Shown here in pieces: positions 47,896 through 56,450 of a DNA stretch of 64,000 nucleotides. This DNA is from Akkermansiaceae bacterium UBA2381 (lineage in GTDB: Bacteria > Verrucomicrobiota > Verrucomicrobiia > Verrucomicrobiales > DEV007): contig DDSV01000048.1 of NCBI GenBank assembly GCA_002344215.1, positions 71,750-135,749 on the forward strand. The letters are read 5' to 3'. The notes beneath the pieces were generated by a model. It saw only the letters and a program-made list of their open reading frames with translations. It was not told the origin of the DNA and ran no database searches. A program made the position numbers and the translations under genes. Each line of letters starts with the position of its first letter. Position 1 is the stretch's first letter.

Positions 47896-48963
47896 TCAGC
47901 TCTCCGCCTTCACCCCGGTGACTCGAATCTGGTGGCCCATGAAAAACTTGCCGTCGAGCAGCTCGACCGCCTTTTGAGCCTCTGCGGTGTCAGAAAGATC
48001 AACCCGCATGGTCTTTGTCAGTCCCCCTTCGAGAGATCCGGTGTCTGAACGATGCTGAATCGACCCGATGCCCGCAAACAAATCAGTGACATCGATCTCG
48101 CTCGCTTCGGCATTCAGATGGGAAATACTAAGTGAAGGAGAAGTGACGACCTCGATTTCGAGCGGCTTGACCTGACGGGTCGGCTTTTCGATGAGATCCC
48201 GATCTCCACTGCGTCCACGCTCTCCCCCTCTTCCGCGACCCTCGCCGGAACGGCCTTCGCGTGGCGGTCTTCCTTCTCCCCGGGGTGCCCTTGGCGCTCT
48301 TTCGCCATCGGACGAGGTACGACCCTCGCTCTTTGCCCCGGTCACCAGCATCTGGCGTCCCTGGAAATCCTTGTCATTCAGTGCGGTTGCGGCGGCTTTG
48401 GCCTCTTCGACACTGCTCATCTCGACGAAGGCGAAGCCTTTTGAACGGGCCGACCCGGGCTGAGTCACGATGGCCGCCTCGACGACGGTTCCATAATCGC
48501 TGAAGAGAGCGGAAAGGTCGTCACCGGTCGCGTCATAGCTGAGGTTACCCACATAGAGGCGCGGGGTGGTCGGCTCAACGATGAGCGGTTCACGGCGTTC
48601 GCGACGTTCCTTCTTCTCAGGTCTGGATGACTTCGCATCCTTGGCCCGCGGGCCCTTTGATGAAGGCTTTTTCGCGGCGAGATCAACGAGGCCGAAAGTG
48701 ATGATCTTGATGAACTTCTGAAATCCGGTCGGTTTCGGAGCCGAACTGCGGCGAATGATCTCCGGCTCATTGTCCCGCGAACTGTAACGCGATTCGCCGC
48801 GAGGGGGGCGTGAACTGGAGGGACCTCCGCTGCGGGAGGATTCACGACGCGAATCTCCGGAACCTCCGCTGCTGCGACGGTTATTGCGGTTTCCGCCGCC
48901 GCTGCGGGGACGTGACTGATGATTGCGGGAGTTCCGGTTTCCGCCGGAGGATGAATCTTGCAT
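47896..48963 (-). CDS. RNA-binding protein with two RRM domains
   Basis: About 355 residues from the ATG at 48963 (the TTG at 48975 is less likely). The N-terminal ~110 residues are Arg/Ser/Gly-rich and basic (GGNRNSRNHQSRPRSGGG), an RGG-like disordered region that may bind RNA or phase-separate. RRM1 has RNP2 LYVGNLSY and RNP1 KGFAFVEM (about residues 145-220). A Gly/Arg-rich linker (GRGRGGERGRSGDRD) precedes a divergent RRM2 (ISHLNAEASEIDVTDLF, TMRVDLSD). Bacterial RRM proteins are mostly small single-domain cold-shock-type proteins, so two RRMs with two RGG-like linkers is a large version. It lies in a minus-strand group with a kinase and an OB-fold protein. Confidence 0.85.
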   Translation of the reverse strand: MQDSSSGGNRNSRNHQSRPRSGGGNRNNRRSSGGSGDSRRESSRSGGPSSSRPPRGESRYSSRDNEPEIIRRSSAPKPTGFQKFIKIITFGLVDLAAKKPSSKGPRAKDAKSSRPEKKERRERREPLIVEPTTPRLYVGNLSYDATGDDLSALFSDYGTVVEAAIVTQPGSARSKGFAFVEMSSVEEAKAAATALNDKDFQGRQMLVTGAKSEGRTSSDGERAPRAPRGEGRPPREGRSGEGRGRGGERGRSGDRDLIEKPTRQVKPLEIEVVTSPSLSISHLNAEASEIDVTDLFAGIGSIQHRSDTGSLEGGLTKTMRVDLSDTAEAQKAVELLDGKFFMGHQIRVTGVKAES

Positions 48964-49138
48964 GGGTGTGAACAATTAGGGGGGAAAGTCCGGGGCCCCG
49001 CGAGAGGCGGAGCTGATCAAGGCGGTGGAAAGAGCTTTCTTCCCCGCAGGGGTCAGATCAATTGCCCCGAACGCCGCCTATCCTAGAGTATCCAGCCTGA
49101 TGAGCAAGCAAATTACAGCCCCCGCCGGGCCGGAAAAC

Positions 49139-49534
49139 TCAAAACGGGATATCGTCGTCGGATTCCTGCCCGTATCCGCCGGGAGGCTCGCTCACGGGCG
49201 GTCCGTCATCGGCATATCCGGCCTGAGGTGAGGCTTTGCGGGGGCTAGCGCCTCCCCCCCCACCCGGTTTTTCGAGCTTCCAGGCGTTCAAATTCACGTA
49301 ATATTTCCCGTTGTACTCGTTTCCCCGGATATCAAAAAACACTTTCACCGGATCTCCGATACGATAGTCGTCGATAAGAGCGGATTTCTCCTTGAGGCAC
49401 TCGAACTTGATCGCCTGGGGGAACTTACCGTCCTCCACCTCGACGACAAACTCCCGCTTGCTGAATCCGCTCGCGAAGCTCTGCACCTCACCGATCACCT
49501 TGACGGTGCCTTCCAGTTCAAAATTCTGTCCCAT
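49139..49534 (-). CDS. DUF3127 OB-fold protein with an SSB-like C-terminal tip
   Basis: 131 residues from the ATG at 49534 (MGQNFELEGTVKVIGEVQ); the longer open frame adds an unrelated tail. The body matches DUF3127, an OB-fold domain (FSKREFVVEVEDGKFPQAIKFECL, VKVFFDIRGNEYNGKYYVNLNAW). A Gly/Pro-rich linker leads to an acidic end, ESDDDIPF. D-D-D-I-P-F is identical to the last residues of bacterial SSB, the peptide that recruits DNA-repair and replication enzymes. By analogy it may bind nucleic acid and recruit SSB-partner proteins; the family's function is otherwise unknown. It lies between the RRM protein and the TM2 gene on the same strand. Confidence 0.85.
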   Translation of the reverse strand: MGQNFELEGTVKVIGEVQSFASGFSKREFVVEVEDGKFPQAIKFECLKEKSALIDDYRIGDPVKVFFDIRGNEYNGKYYVNLNAWKLEKPGGGGGASPRKASPQAGYADDGPPVSEPPGGYGQESDDDIPF

Positions 49535-49625
49535 ATCGTTATTCCAAGGCCTCAGATATCTTCCAGAATTTCCCGAAGGAAAAGCGAAAATCGCGGAATT
49601 TCCCTCTTTCCCCGGGACGGACGCT

Positions 49626-50063
49626 TCAGCCTTGAATGAGCCGGTCAGGGGAAGTGACCGGCTTATGGTCGCCGCGGCCCCTCGCATTGATCTCGGTGAT
49701 CTGGGTGTTCAGTGTGCAGAAATCGTAGGCCCACCCGACCACAAAGAGCCCCCCGGAGATGAGGTAAAGGATCCCCGTGAACCATTTGCCCATGTACATC
49801 CGGTGGATCCCGAGGTAACCCAGAAAGGTCTGGAGGATCCAGGCCACCGAATAGTCCACGTCTCCCGCCTTGTAGCGCAGCTCAGCTTTTCGCTCCATTC
49901 CGGGGATGAGGAACAAGTCGATGAGCCAGCCGATGCCGAGCAGCCCCAGGGTGCAAAACCAGATCAAACCGCTGATCGGTTTTCCAAAATAAAAGCGGTG
50001 CGCCCCGGTGAAACCGAAGATCCAGAGGACGTAACCGATCGTTTTGCTGTGGGTGGATTCCAT
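49626..50063 (-). CDS. Double TM2-domain membrane protein
   Basis: About 145 residues from the ATG at 50063 (MESTHSKTIGYVLW); the open frame back to 50159 lacks a family match. Two TM2 domains are visible in tandem: SKTIGYVLWIFGFTGAHRFYF with GLIWFCTLGLLGIGWLIDLF, then AWILQTFLGYLGIHRMYMG with GILYLISGGLFVVGWAYDF. Each half has the conserved G-x-H-R-F/M-Y-x-G loop and two helices, giving four helices in all. TM2 proteins are small membrane proteins of unclear function. The gap to the DUF3127 gene is 91 bp. Confidence 0.85.
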   Translation of the reverse strand: MESTHSKTIGYVLWIFGFTGAHRFYFGKPISGLIWFCTLGLLGIGWLIDLFLIPGMERKAELRYKAGDVDYSVAWILQTFLGYLGIHRMYMGKWFTGILYLISGGLFVVGWAYDFCTLNTQITEINARGRGDHKPVTSPDRLIQG

Positions 50064-50165
50064 GATGGAGGGAGTTTCGGCCTTGGAGGTCGGTTTACCA
50101 ATGATAATTCGGAGGCGATTTTGGAATGAGCGGCGGGGAATCTCTCCCATCAAAAGCACACTCTG

Positions 50166-52703
50166 TCAGGCTTCAACAAAGGCCTCAATCCCGATGAGGC
50201 TCATGACCACCCCGCCCTGATCACCACTCGCCGCCAGATCCACTTCGAATCGGGCGCTCCAGTCATTGAGCTCCGAATCGTCGACGAGGACCTGCTCTAC
50301 CTTCCAGACCAGTGCGCCGGGTCCGGCCTCGATGCGGCAGTGTTTTGCGTTTCTTGCTTCGGGGTCAAAACGGAGACGACCGTGACCCTCCTGATAGCGA
50401 CCCATTATTTCCACCAGCTTTTTCCCATCGACTCCATCGCGCCCGGGGATCACCTCGAGCGCGGCCTCATAGTCGCCCCGTGAAACCAGCTTCAGGAAAT
50501 CAAAGACCCTTGCCCGCACCATCCTAGTGAATGCGGCCTTGTCCCGCGTCACCGGCTGCGGTTTCTGCTCGAGGGTTGAGGTCTCCGCTACCGGCCCGAC
50601 GTCCCCGCGACGCATCCGTTCCCACTCATCGAGCAGACTTGAATCGATCCCGCGAAGCATCGTTTCGAAAAAGGTTTCAGCTTCCTCCAGTTCGGGAGTC
50701 TTGAGCGCCTGAGGCACGGTCTGGACGAGCACCTTGTAGACATCGGAAAGATGGCGCAGCAGAACTCCCTCGCTCCGCTCGAGTCCGTAGACCTTCACGT
50801 AATCTTCGAATGACTGCCAGTTCTCGAACATCTCACGTGCGACCGACTTCGGACGCACCGAGGCCTCCTTCGCCCAGGGGTTGCGCAGCACAAAATCGTT
50901 GTAGGTCGCATAGATGAACTCCTTCCCCGGTTTCGGGTGCTCGACTTCGTCCAATCGTTCAATGCGCTCATCAAACTCGACCCCGTCGGATTTCATCTCG
51001 GCCATCAGAGCTGTCTTCTCTTTATCAACCTGCTTGCGAAGGACGATGACGGGATCTTCCAGAATTGCCTCGACGAGGGAGATGACATTCAGGGGATAAA
51101 CGGGCTCCTCGATCTCGAGTTTCGGAATCGCCTCGAGGAGGTAGAGCCCCAGCGCCTGGTTGAGAGAAAAATCCTCCTGTAAATCAAGGTGTAGTTCGAC
51201 CTTCGCCGGACTGCGTCTTTCGTTCCACGGAATGACAGTGAGGACCTTACCCTCGACGAGTCCACGAAAGAGAGAAAAGGCACGACGTCGCAATTTGCGT
51301 TTCGCCGCGACCGTTTCATGGCAATCGTTGATGACGCGGCGCAGAGCGGCACATCCGTCCTCGTCGCGGCGGCTGAGGACGTTCAGGAGCATGCCGTGAT
51401 GGATGGAAAAACTTGAGCTCAACTTTTCCGGAGGCGAATCAATGAGCGTGCGGAAGGTGTTTTCATCCCACATCACAAAACCCTTCTCGGGCGGTTTTTG
51501 CTTCACGAGGCGATTCTTCTTTCCTTTGTCCTCCGCCTTCTGCTCCGCCTTGAGGTTCGCGATGACATGCTCGGGCGCCTGGGCGATGACGTAACCCATC
51601 GTGTCAAAGCCGCGACGACCGGCCCGCCCCGCGATCTGATGAAAATCCCGCACCGCGAGGGTTTTCGTTTTCTGCCCGCTGTACTTGAACAACTGGGTAA
51701 AGAGGACTGTCTTGATCGGCACATTCACCCCGACCCCGAGGGTGTCGGTGCCGCAGATCACTTTGAGCAGGCCCTTCTGCGCAAGCTTCTCCACGAGGAC
51801 GCGATACTTCGGAAGCAGTCCCGCATGATGAATACCCAGGCCGTGGCGGATGAGCTTCTTGATCTCCTTGCCATAGGGACTCCGGAAATCAGCCTCGATC
51901 AACTCCGCCGCGATCGCTTCCTTTTCCTCCTTGCTGCAATAGTTCCGGCTCATCAGATTCTGAGCCGTCTGGGCACAGGAGAGCTGGGTGAAATGCACGA
52001 GGTAGATCGGGGACCGTCCCGCCTCGACGAGTTCCTCGATCTTTTCCTCGAGGGGAGTGACGCTGTATTCAAACTCCAGCGGCACGGGGCGCTGATCCGA
52101 CTTCACGAGAACGGTCGGGGTCCCGGTGAGTTCCGTAATCGTCTTCTCAAAAAAGGACGTATCGCCCAGCGTCGCCGACATCAGCAGGAACCTCGCCTGC
52201 GGCATCGTCAGCAGCGGCACCTGCCAGGCGACCCCGCGCTCGTGATCGGAATAGTAGTGGAATTCGTCCATGATGACGTCGTCCACTTTTGCCGATGAAC
52301 CCTCGCGCAGGGCGAGGTTGGAAAGAATCTCCGCGGTGCAGCAGATCACGGGAGCCTGCGCGTTGACCGTCGCGTCACCCGTGATCATTCCGACCTGCTC
52401 CGGTCCGAAGGTCTGACAGAGTGACAAAAACTTCTCATTCGCGAGCGCCTTCACCGGAACCGTGTAAAAACAGCGACGGCCCTGACAGATCGCCCGAAAC
52501 TGCACCGCCATCGCCACGAGCGATTTTCCCGACCCGGTCGGCGTATTGAGGATCACATTGTTTCCCCCGAACAGTTCGAGGATGGCAGTTTCCTGATGTT
52601 CGTAGGGCTCTATCCCCGAATCGACCAGATAGCTGAGAAAGGCATCGAGAACCTCGTCATTGGAAGAAGGGTCGGCGAGCCGGGTGGGATCGAGGGATGG
52701 CAT
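50166..52703 (-). CDS. Ski2-like DEAD/DEAH-box RNA helicase (DUF3516 family)
   Basis: About 845 residues, starting at the ATG at 52703 (a GTG at 52718 is in frame). Motif I is LNTPTGSGKSL, motif Ia VPVKALANEK, motif II VIMDEFHYYS (DEFH), motif III LMSATLGD, and motif VI HQIAGRAGRRGFD. The first half therefore holds both RecA-like domains; the C-terminal half (about 450-845) contains the DUF3516 region with an HTYND-type core (KEFIYATYNDFVLRNPW). The Ski2/Mtr4 group unwinds structured RNA for decay or processing. It is divergent from the dipeptide epimerase, with 139 bp between. A downstream TM2 gene 102 bp away may be co-transcribed. Confidence 0.9.
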   Translation of the reverse strand: MPSLDPTRLADPSSNDEVLDAFLSYLVDSGIEPYEHQETAILELFGGNNVILNTPTGSGKSLVAMAVQFRAICQGRRCFYTVPVKALANEKFLSLCQTFGPEQVGMITGDATVNAQAPVICCTAEILSNLALREGSSAKVDDVIMDEFHYYSDHERGVAWQVPLLTMPQARFLLMSATLGDTSFFEKTITELTGTPTVLVKSDQRPVPLEFEYSVTPLEEKIEELVEAGRSPIYLVHFTQLSCAQTAQNLMSRNYCSKEEKEAIAAELIEADFRSPYGKEIKKLIRHGLGIHHAGLLPKYRVLVEKLAQKGLLKVICGTDTLGVGVNVPIKTVLFTQLFKYSGQKTKTLAVRDFHQIAGRAGRRGFDTMGYVIAQAPEHVIANLKAEQKAEDKGKKNRLVKQKPPEKGFVMWDENTFRTLIDSPPEKLSSSFSIHHGMLLNVLSRRDEDGCAALRRVINDCHETVAAKRKLRRRAFSLFRGLVEGKVLTVIPWNERRSPAKVELHLDLQEDFSLNQALGLYLLEAIPKLEIEEPVYPLNVISLVEAILEDPVIVLRKQVDKEKTALMAEMKSDGVEFDERIERLDEVEHPKPGKEFIYATYNDFVLRNPWAKEASVRPKSVAREMFENWQSFEDYVKVYGLERSEGVLLRHLSDVYKVLVQTVPQALKTPELEEAETFFETMLRGIDSSLLDEWERMRRGDVGPVAETSTLEQKPQPVTRDKAAFTRMVRARVFDFLKLVSRGDYEAALEVIPGRDGVDGKKLVEIMGRYQEGHGRLRFDPEARNAKHCRIEAGPGALVWKVEQVLVDDSELNDWSARFEVDLAASGDQGGVVMSLIGIEAFVEA

Positions 52704-52842
52704 GGGGAATCCGGGCACGGCAACGGGGAATCACAGAAGCGTTGAAGCGAGGAATGGGCAACCCCTTTCATTCGGCCCGATTGCTGCGAATCCCGTTTCA
52801 CTTCCGGGTGGATCATCGTAACCTACGCGTCTTTGTGCCCGT

Positions 52843-53826
52843 ATGCTCGCCTCTCTCCACACCCTCCACCTGAACGAGCCCTTCCGCATTGCGCATGGCA
52901 CCTCAGCAACGCGCCAGGTGCTTCGACTCAGTGACGGAGGACGAACGGCGGAGGCTCCCTTTGTTCCCTACTACGGTGAAGTCCCCGAGGAGACGCTCGA
53001 AGTCCTAAAGCAGACTCCCCTTCCCGAGTCGCTGCCGCGCACCGCGAGCCTCGCCCTCAACCTGCTCCAACACGACCTCACGTGCCAGTCGACCAGCCTA
53101 CCGCTTTCCTCTCTGGCCATCGCCGCACTTGGTTCTCCTGATCAAGCCGCTCCTCCCGGGTGCCGCTCCTTCAGCATACCGGACGACCTTGAGATTTTTC
53201 ACGACAAAGTCCGCGAGATCGGTCGCCAGTTTCGTGTTCTCAAACTGAAGCTCGGCTCGGGCGATCTCGGGCTCGATCTCGCCATCGTCTCCGTCGCCCG
53301 ACGAGCCGCGCCTCAGGCGGAGCTGCTCCTCGACGTCAACGGAGGATGGCAGCCCAGCGAGTCTCCCATGATGATTCAAAAGCTCATGGACTATCGGCCC
53401 GCCCTCATCGAGCAACCCTTTCATCATCGCCACGGTCCCGAAGCCTGGAAAGCCCTTCGTTCCGAATTGCCGGAGCACGTTCCTCCCCTTTTCGCAGACG
53501 AGAATGTTCAGACGGTTGAGGATATCGTGGCGCTGGCTCCGTCGGTCGACGGAGTCAATATCAAGCTTTTGAAATGCGGGAGCTTCGACGGGGCGATCGC
53601 CCAGATCGCCCTTGCCAGAGAGCTCGGCCTCCAGATTCTCCTTGGATGTATGATCGAAAGCAGCCTCGGCACCACCGCCGCCGCCCATCTAGCGCCCTGG
53701 GTGGATTGGATCGATCTGGACGGCCACTTCTATGTCGCGAATGACGACTTCAGGGGAATCGAGTATGATGACCAGGGCTCTCTCGTGATGCCGGATCGAC
53801 CGGGCATCGGAGCCATTCCACGATGA
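52843..53826 (+). CDS. Dipeptide (L-Ala-D/L-Glu) epimerase, enolase superfamily
   Basis: A 327-residue muconate-lactonising-subgroup enzyme. The catalytic pair K-x-K is in LKLKLGSG; metal ligands are the Asp in LLDVNGG, the Glu in ALIEQPFHH and the Asp in LFADENVQ; the second lysine is in NIKLLKCGS; and the C-terminal D-L-D-G-H motif (WIDLDGHFYV) matches dipeptide epimerases. It would invert the second residue of L-Ala-D-Glu from murein to give an ordinary dipeptide. The adjacent M20 peptidase, whose ATG overlaps its stop by 4 bp, could then hydrolyse the product, a peptidoglycan-recycling pair. Substrate specificity beyond Ala-Glu is open. Confidence 0.85.
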   Translation: MLASLHTLHLNEPFRIAHGTSATRQVLRLSDGGRTAEAPFVPYYGEVPEETLEVLKQTPLPESLPRTASLALNLLQHDLTCQSTSLPLSSLAIAALGSPDQAAPPGCRSFSIPDDLEIFHDKVREIGRQFRVLKLKLGSGDLGLDLAIVSVARRAAPQAELLLDVNGGWQPSESPMMIQKLMDYRPALIEQPFHHRHGPEAWKALRSELPEHVPPLFADENVQTVEDIVALAPSVDGVNIKLLKCGSFDGAIAQIALARELGLQILLGCMIESSLGTTAAAHLAPWVDWIDLDGHFYVANDDFRGIEYDDQGSLVMPDRPGIGAIPR

Positions 53827-55025
53827 ATCCCGCTCCCTTCCTCACCTCGGCTGAAAAGCACCTTCCCGGGTCGCTCGATCTCCTGCGACAACTCGTCGCA
53901 ATAAACAGTTTCACCGCCAACGCCGCCGGAGTTAACGCCGTGGCCAAACTCACGGCTGAGGCCTTTGCTCCGCTCGGCTTCAAGGCCGAACTCGTTCCCT
54001 GCGCCACGCCGGGAACGGGTCATCACCTTTTCCTCTCCCGTTCCGGCGAGGGTGATCCCGTCATTCTTGTGACCCATTCGGACACGGTCTTCCCGCCCGA
54101 AGAGGAAAGACAAAGTCACTTTCATTGGGACGAACGTCCCGAGGAAGGACGCATCTATGGTCCCGGCACGATCGACAACAAGGGAGGCACCGCCCTCATC
54201 TGGCTGATGCTGCACATCATCCGCGAGGCGGCCCCGGATTTTTTCGATGGCACCTCATGGCTCATTGCCTCGAACGCCGCCGAAGAGATCACGGGCGATG
54301 ATTTTGCACGGGTTACGGAACAACGCTGCGGAGGCAAAGCCCGCGCCGTCCTCGTATTCGAAGGCGGCCCCGTCGATGAGCAGGGCTGGCATATTGTCAC
54401 CTCACGCAAGGGTCGCAGCACCTGGAAGCTCCATGCCGAAGGCAAGGCCGCACACGCCGGAAGCAAACATCACGATGGCATCAACGCCATCGATGCCCTC
54501 GCTCCCCTGCTCCCGCTCATCGCCGCGAAAACCAGTCCATCCGAGGATCGCACTGTGAACCTCGGCTTTATTCAAGGAGGCACCGTCGTCAATCGTGTCC
54601 CCCACGAAGCCACCGCCGAATGGGAATGCCGCGCCACTTCACCGGACTCACTCAAGGCGGCCGATGATTTTTTTGCGGGACTCTCCGCGAAGGCTCCGAA
54701 CGGAGCAAAACTCACCTCGGTTCGCACCGGTTACACCGCTCCCTGGCCCGGAGGTTTTGCCTGCGATCAGCTCTATGAGCGATGGCGTCAGGCGGCGTCG
54801 GCCATTTCACTTTCAACCGTTGCCGTTCCGCGCGGAGGACTCAGTGACGCCAATCATCTCTCCCACCTCGGACCGACTCTCGATGGGCTGGGTCCGTTCG
54901 GAGGCAATGCCCATTGCTCAGAGCGCAGCGCGGATGGGGCCAAACTACCCGAGTTTGTTGAGCCAGGATCTTTTGTTCGGAAGGCTATAATGAATGCGCT
55001 GGCTTTGGTGGGATTGGGGGAGTAG
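53823..55025 (+). CDS. M20-family metallopeptidase (carboxypeptidase G2/ArgE-like)
   Basis: A 400-residue two-domain zinc aminoacylase or peptidase. Zinc ligands are seen in VTHSDTVFPP (His and the following Asp), GPGTIDNKGGTALI (bridging Asp) and the Glu pair of ASNAAEEITG. The dimerisation domain contains the conserved RKGRSTWKLHAEGKAAHAG segment. The start at 53823 is within the stop of the epimerase gene, implying translational coupling, so it most likely cleaves dipeptides produced by the epimerase. No signal peptide is visible; a cytosolic location is expected. Confidence 0.87.
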   Translation: MNPAPFLTSAEKHLPGSLDLLRQLVAINSFTANAAGVNAVAKLTAEAFAPLGFKAELVPCATPGTGHHLFLSRSGEGDPVILVTHSDTVFPPEEERQSHFHWDERPEEGRIYGPGTIDNKGGTALIWLMLHIIREAAPDFFDGTSWLIASNAAEEITGDDFARVTEQRCGGKARAVLVFEGGPVDEQGWHIVTSRKGRSTWKLHAEGKAAHAGSKHHDGINAIDALAPLLPLIAAKTSPSEDRTVNLGFIQGGTVVNRVPHEATAEWECRATSPDSLKAADDFFAGLSAKAPNGAKLTSVRTGYTAPWPGGFACDQLYERWRQAASAISLSTVAVPRGGLSDANHLSHLGPTLDGLGPFGGNAHCSERSADGAKLPEFVEPGSFVRKAIMNALALVGLGE

Positions 55026-55256
55026 GGGGCAGAATTGCGTTCCGTCCGATCGATTTTTGGCGGGCTTAGCTCTTGAGTATCTCTTTTTTATTCGCGTGTC
55101 ATTGATCTGAAGCATTCGATTAGGAATGTCTGAATGACTCTGCAGCTCGTCTTTCTGACGCACTACCCCTACTCCGGAAACCAAAAGACTCGAAAGATCA
55201 CCGAAGTCTGATTCCCGTCATTATTAATACCACATCAATAACAAAGTCCTTTACAG

Positions 55257-56444
55257 ATGAAGTCAAACGAACGACGTTTGCAAATGCCCACCCCTTCAAA
55301 GCCCTCCTGCATTGTTGGTAGAGATGCGTTCATTTCGGAAACTTGGCGTGCCTTGGAACTCAAGAGTCTCTACATGAACGATCTTCGCCGGATCGGAAAG
55401 ACACAGATTATCCGGAAAATGCTGGCGGAGCTTCCAACGGGCTGGCTGGCCACATTTTCCGATCTTGAGGGCACTCACACAGCAGAGGAGTTCGCGGCAC
55501 TGGTTTATAAGGACTCGGCATCGGTGCTGACGGGAAAGAAGCGCGCGCTTCGAAGAATGTCCGCATTGCTAGGCAAGGCGGGAGGATCGGAAATCCTGGG
55601 TGTTCTCAAGCTACCGGATGGCCAAACCGCTCCGTGGAAAGATGTTCTCCGGACGACCTTCGACGACATGGTCGAGGCGCTCGCCGACCTGCCCGACACC
55701 CGCATGGTGTTTTTCTGGGATGAGGTGCCCTTCATGCTGGAGAACATTGCGACACGCCAGGGGAAAGATACTGCCATGCAGGTGCTCGACATTCTCCGCG
55801 AGTTGTCGCAGCGACACGATACTATCCGACTCCTTCTCACTGGATCTATTGGCATTCATCACGTCCTCCAAAGTCTTTGGAGCGAGGGATACAGGGGCTC
55901 GCCCCTCAATCACATGGATCTTATCCAGCCCGGGCCGTTGGAACCGGAGCATGCGATTTCGTTCGCCGGGTCGGAGCTTGTCCGTCGTGGCTTGATCTGC
56001 GCCGACGCCGAAGCCTGTGCCGCATCTTTGTCGGCTCTGGCCAGCCACGTCCCCTTTTACATCGAGAAACTCGCTGCTCGTCTGCCTTTAACCACGAATG
56101 TGACTCCAGCACTCATCGAAGCGGAATTGGAACGAGAACTCCGTTCTGATAATAGTGATTGGGACCTCGATTACTACCGTAGGCGGGTAAAGGCCATTTT
56201 CCCGGGGACCGAAAAACTCGTGCTGGCCATTCTCGACACCCTCGCCGCCGCTTCGGACCCAGCGCAAACATTTCAGGAGATCCGCCAGTCTGTAAGTGTC
56301 AGAATGGAGGTCGATGAAGAAGCCCTCCGCGAGCACCTGAGGCTCCTGTGCATGGACCATTACCTCGTCCGAGATGAGGACAATGCCTACTGCTTCTACC
56401 TTCCGCTCATCCGCCGCTGGTGGATCATCAACCGTTGCCTGTAA
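55257..56444 (+). CDS. P-loop ATPase, archaeal-ATPase-like, first gene of a two-ATPase cassette
   Basis: A 395-residue ATPase. A degenerate Walker A with the family's R-R-I-G-K-T core (YMNDLRRIGKTQIIRKM) lacks the usual first Gly. Walker B is MVFFWDEVPFML, and a sensor-like LLLTGSIGIHHVL follows. The C-terminal ~120 residues look like a winged helix (LVLAILDTLAAASD, LREHLRLLCMDHYLVRDED, then FYLPLIRRWW). This is typical of the MNS/STAND-like archaeal ATPases (PF01637-type) of unknown role. It starts within an A/T-rich 231-bp upstream region unlike the surrounding DNA and is followed after 6 bp by a larger TPR-type ATPase, so the two surely form an operon. ATG at 55257 chosen; an in-frame ATG 27 bp later is possible. 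Confidence 0.82.
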   Translation: MKSNERRLQMPTPSKPSCIVGRDAFISETWRALELKSLYMNDLRRIGKTQIIRKMLAELPTGWLATFSDLEGTHTAEEFAALVYKDSASVLTGKKRALRRMSALLGKAGGSEILGVLKLPDGQTAPWKDVLRTTFDDMVEALADLPDTRMVFFWDEVPFMLENIATRQGKDTAMQVLDILRELSQRHDTIRLLLTGSIGIHHVLQSLWSEGYRGSPLNHMDLIQPGPLEPEHAISFAGSELVRRGLICADAEACAASLSALASHVPFYIEKLAARLPLTTNVTPALIEAELERELRSDNSDWDLDYYRRRVKAIFPGTEKLVLAILDTLAAASDPAQTFQEIRQSVSVRMEVDEEALREHLRLLCMDHYLVRDEDNAYCFYLPLIRRWWIINRCL

Positions 56445-56450
56445 TCCACC

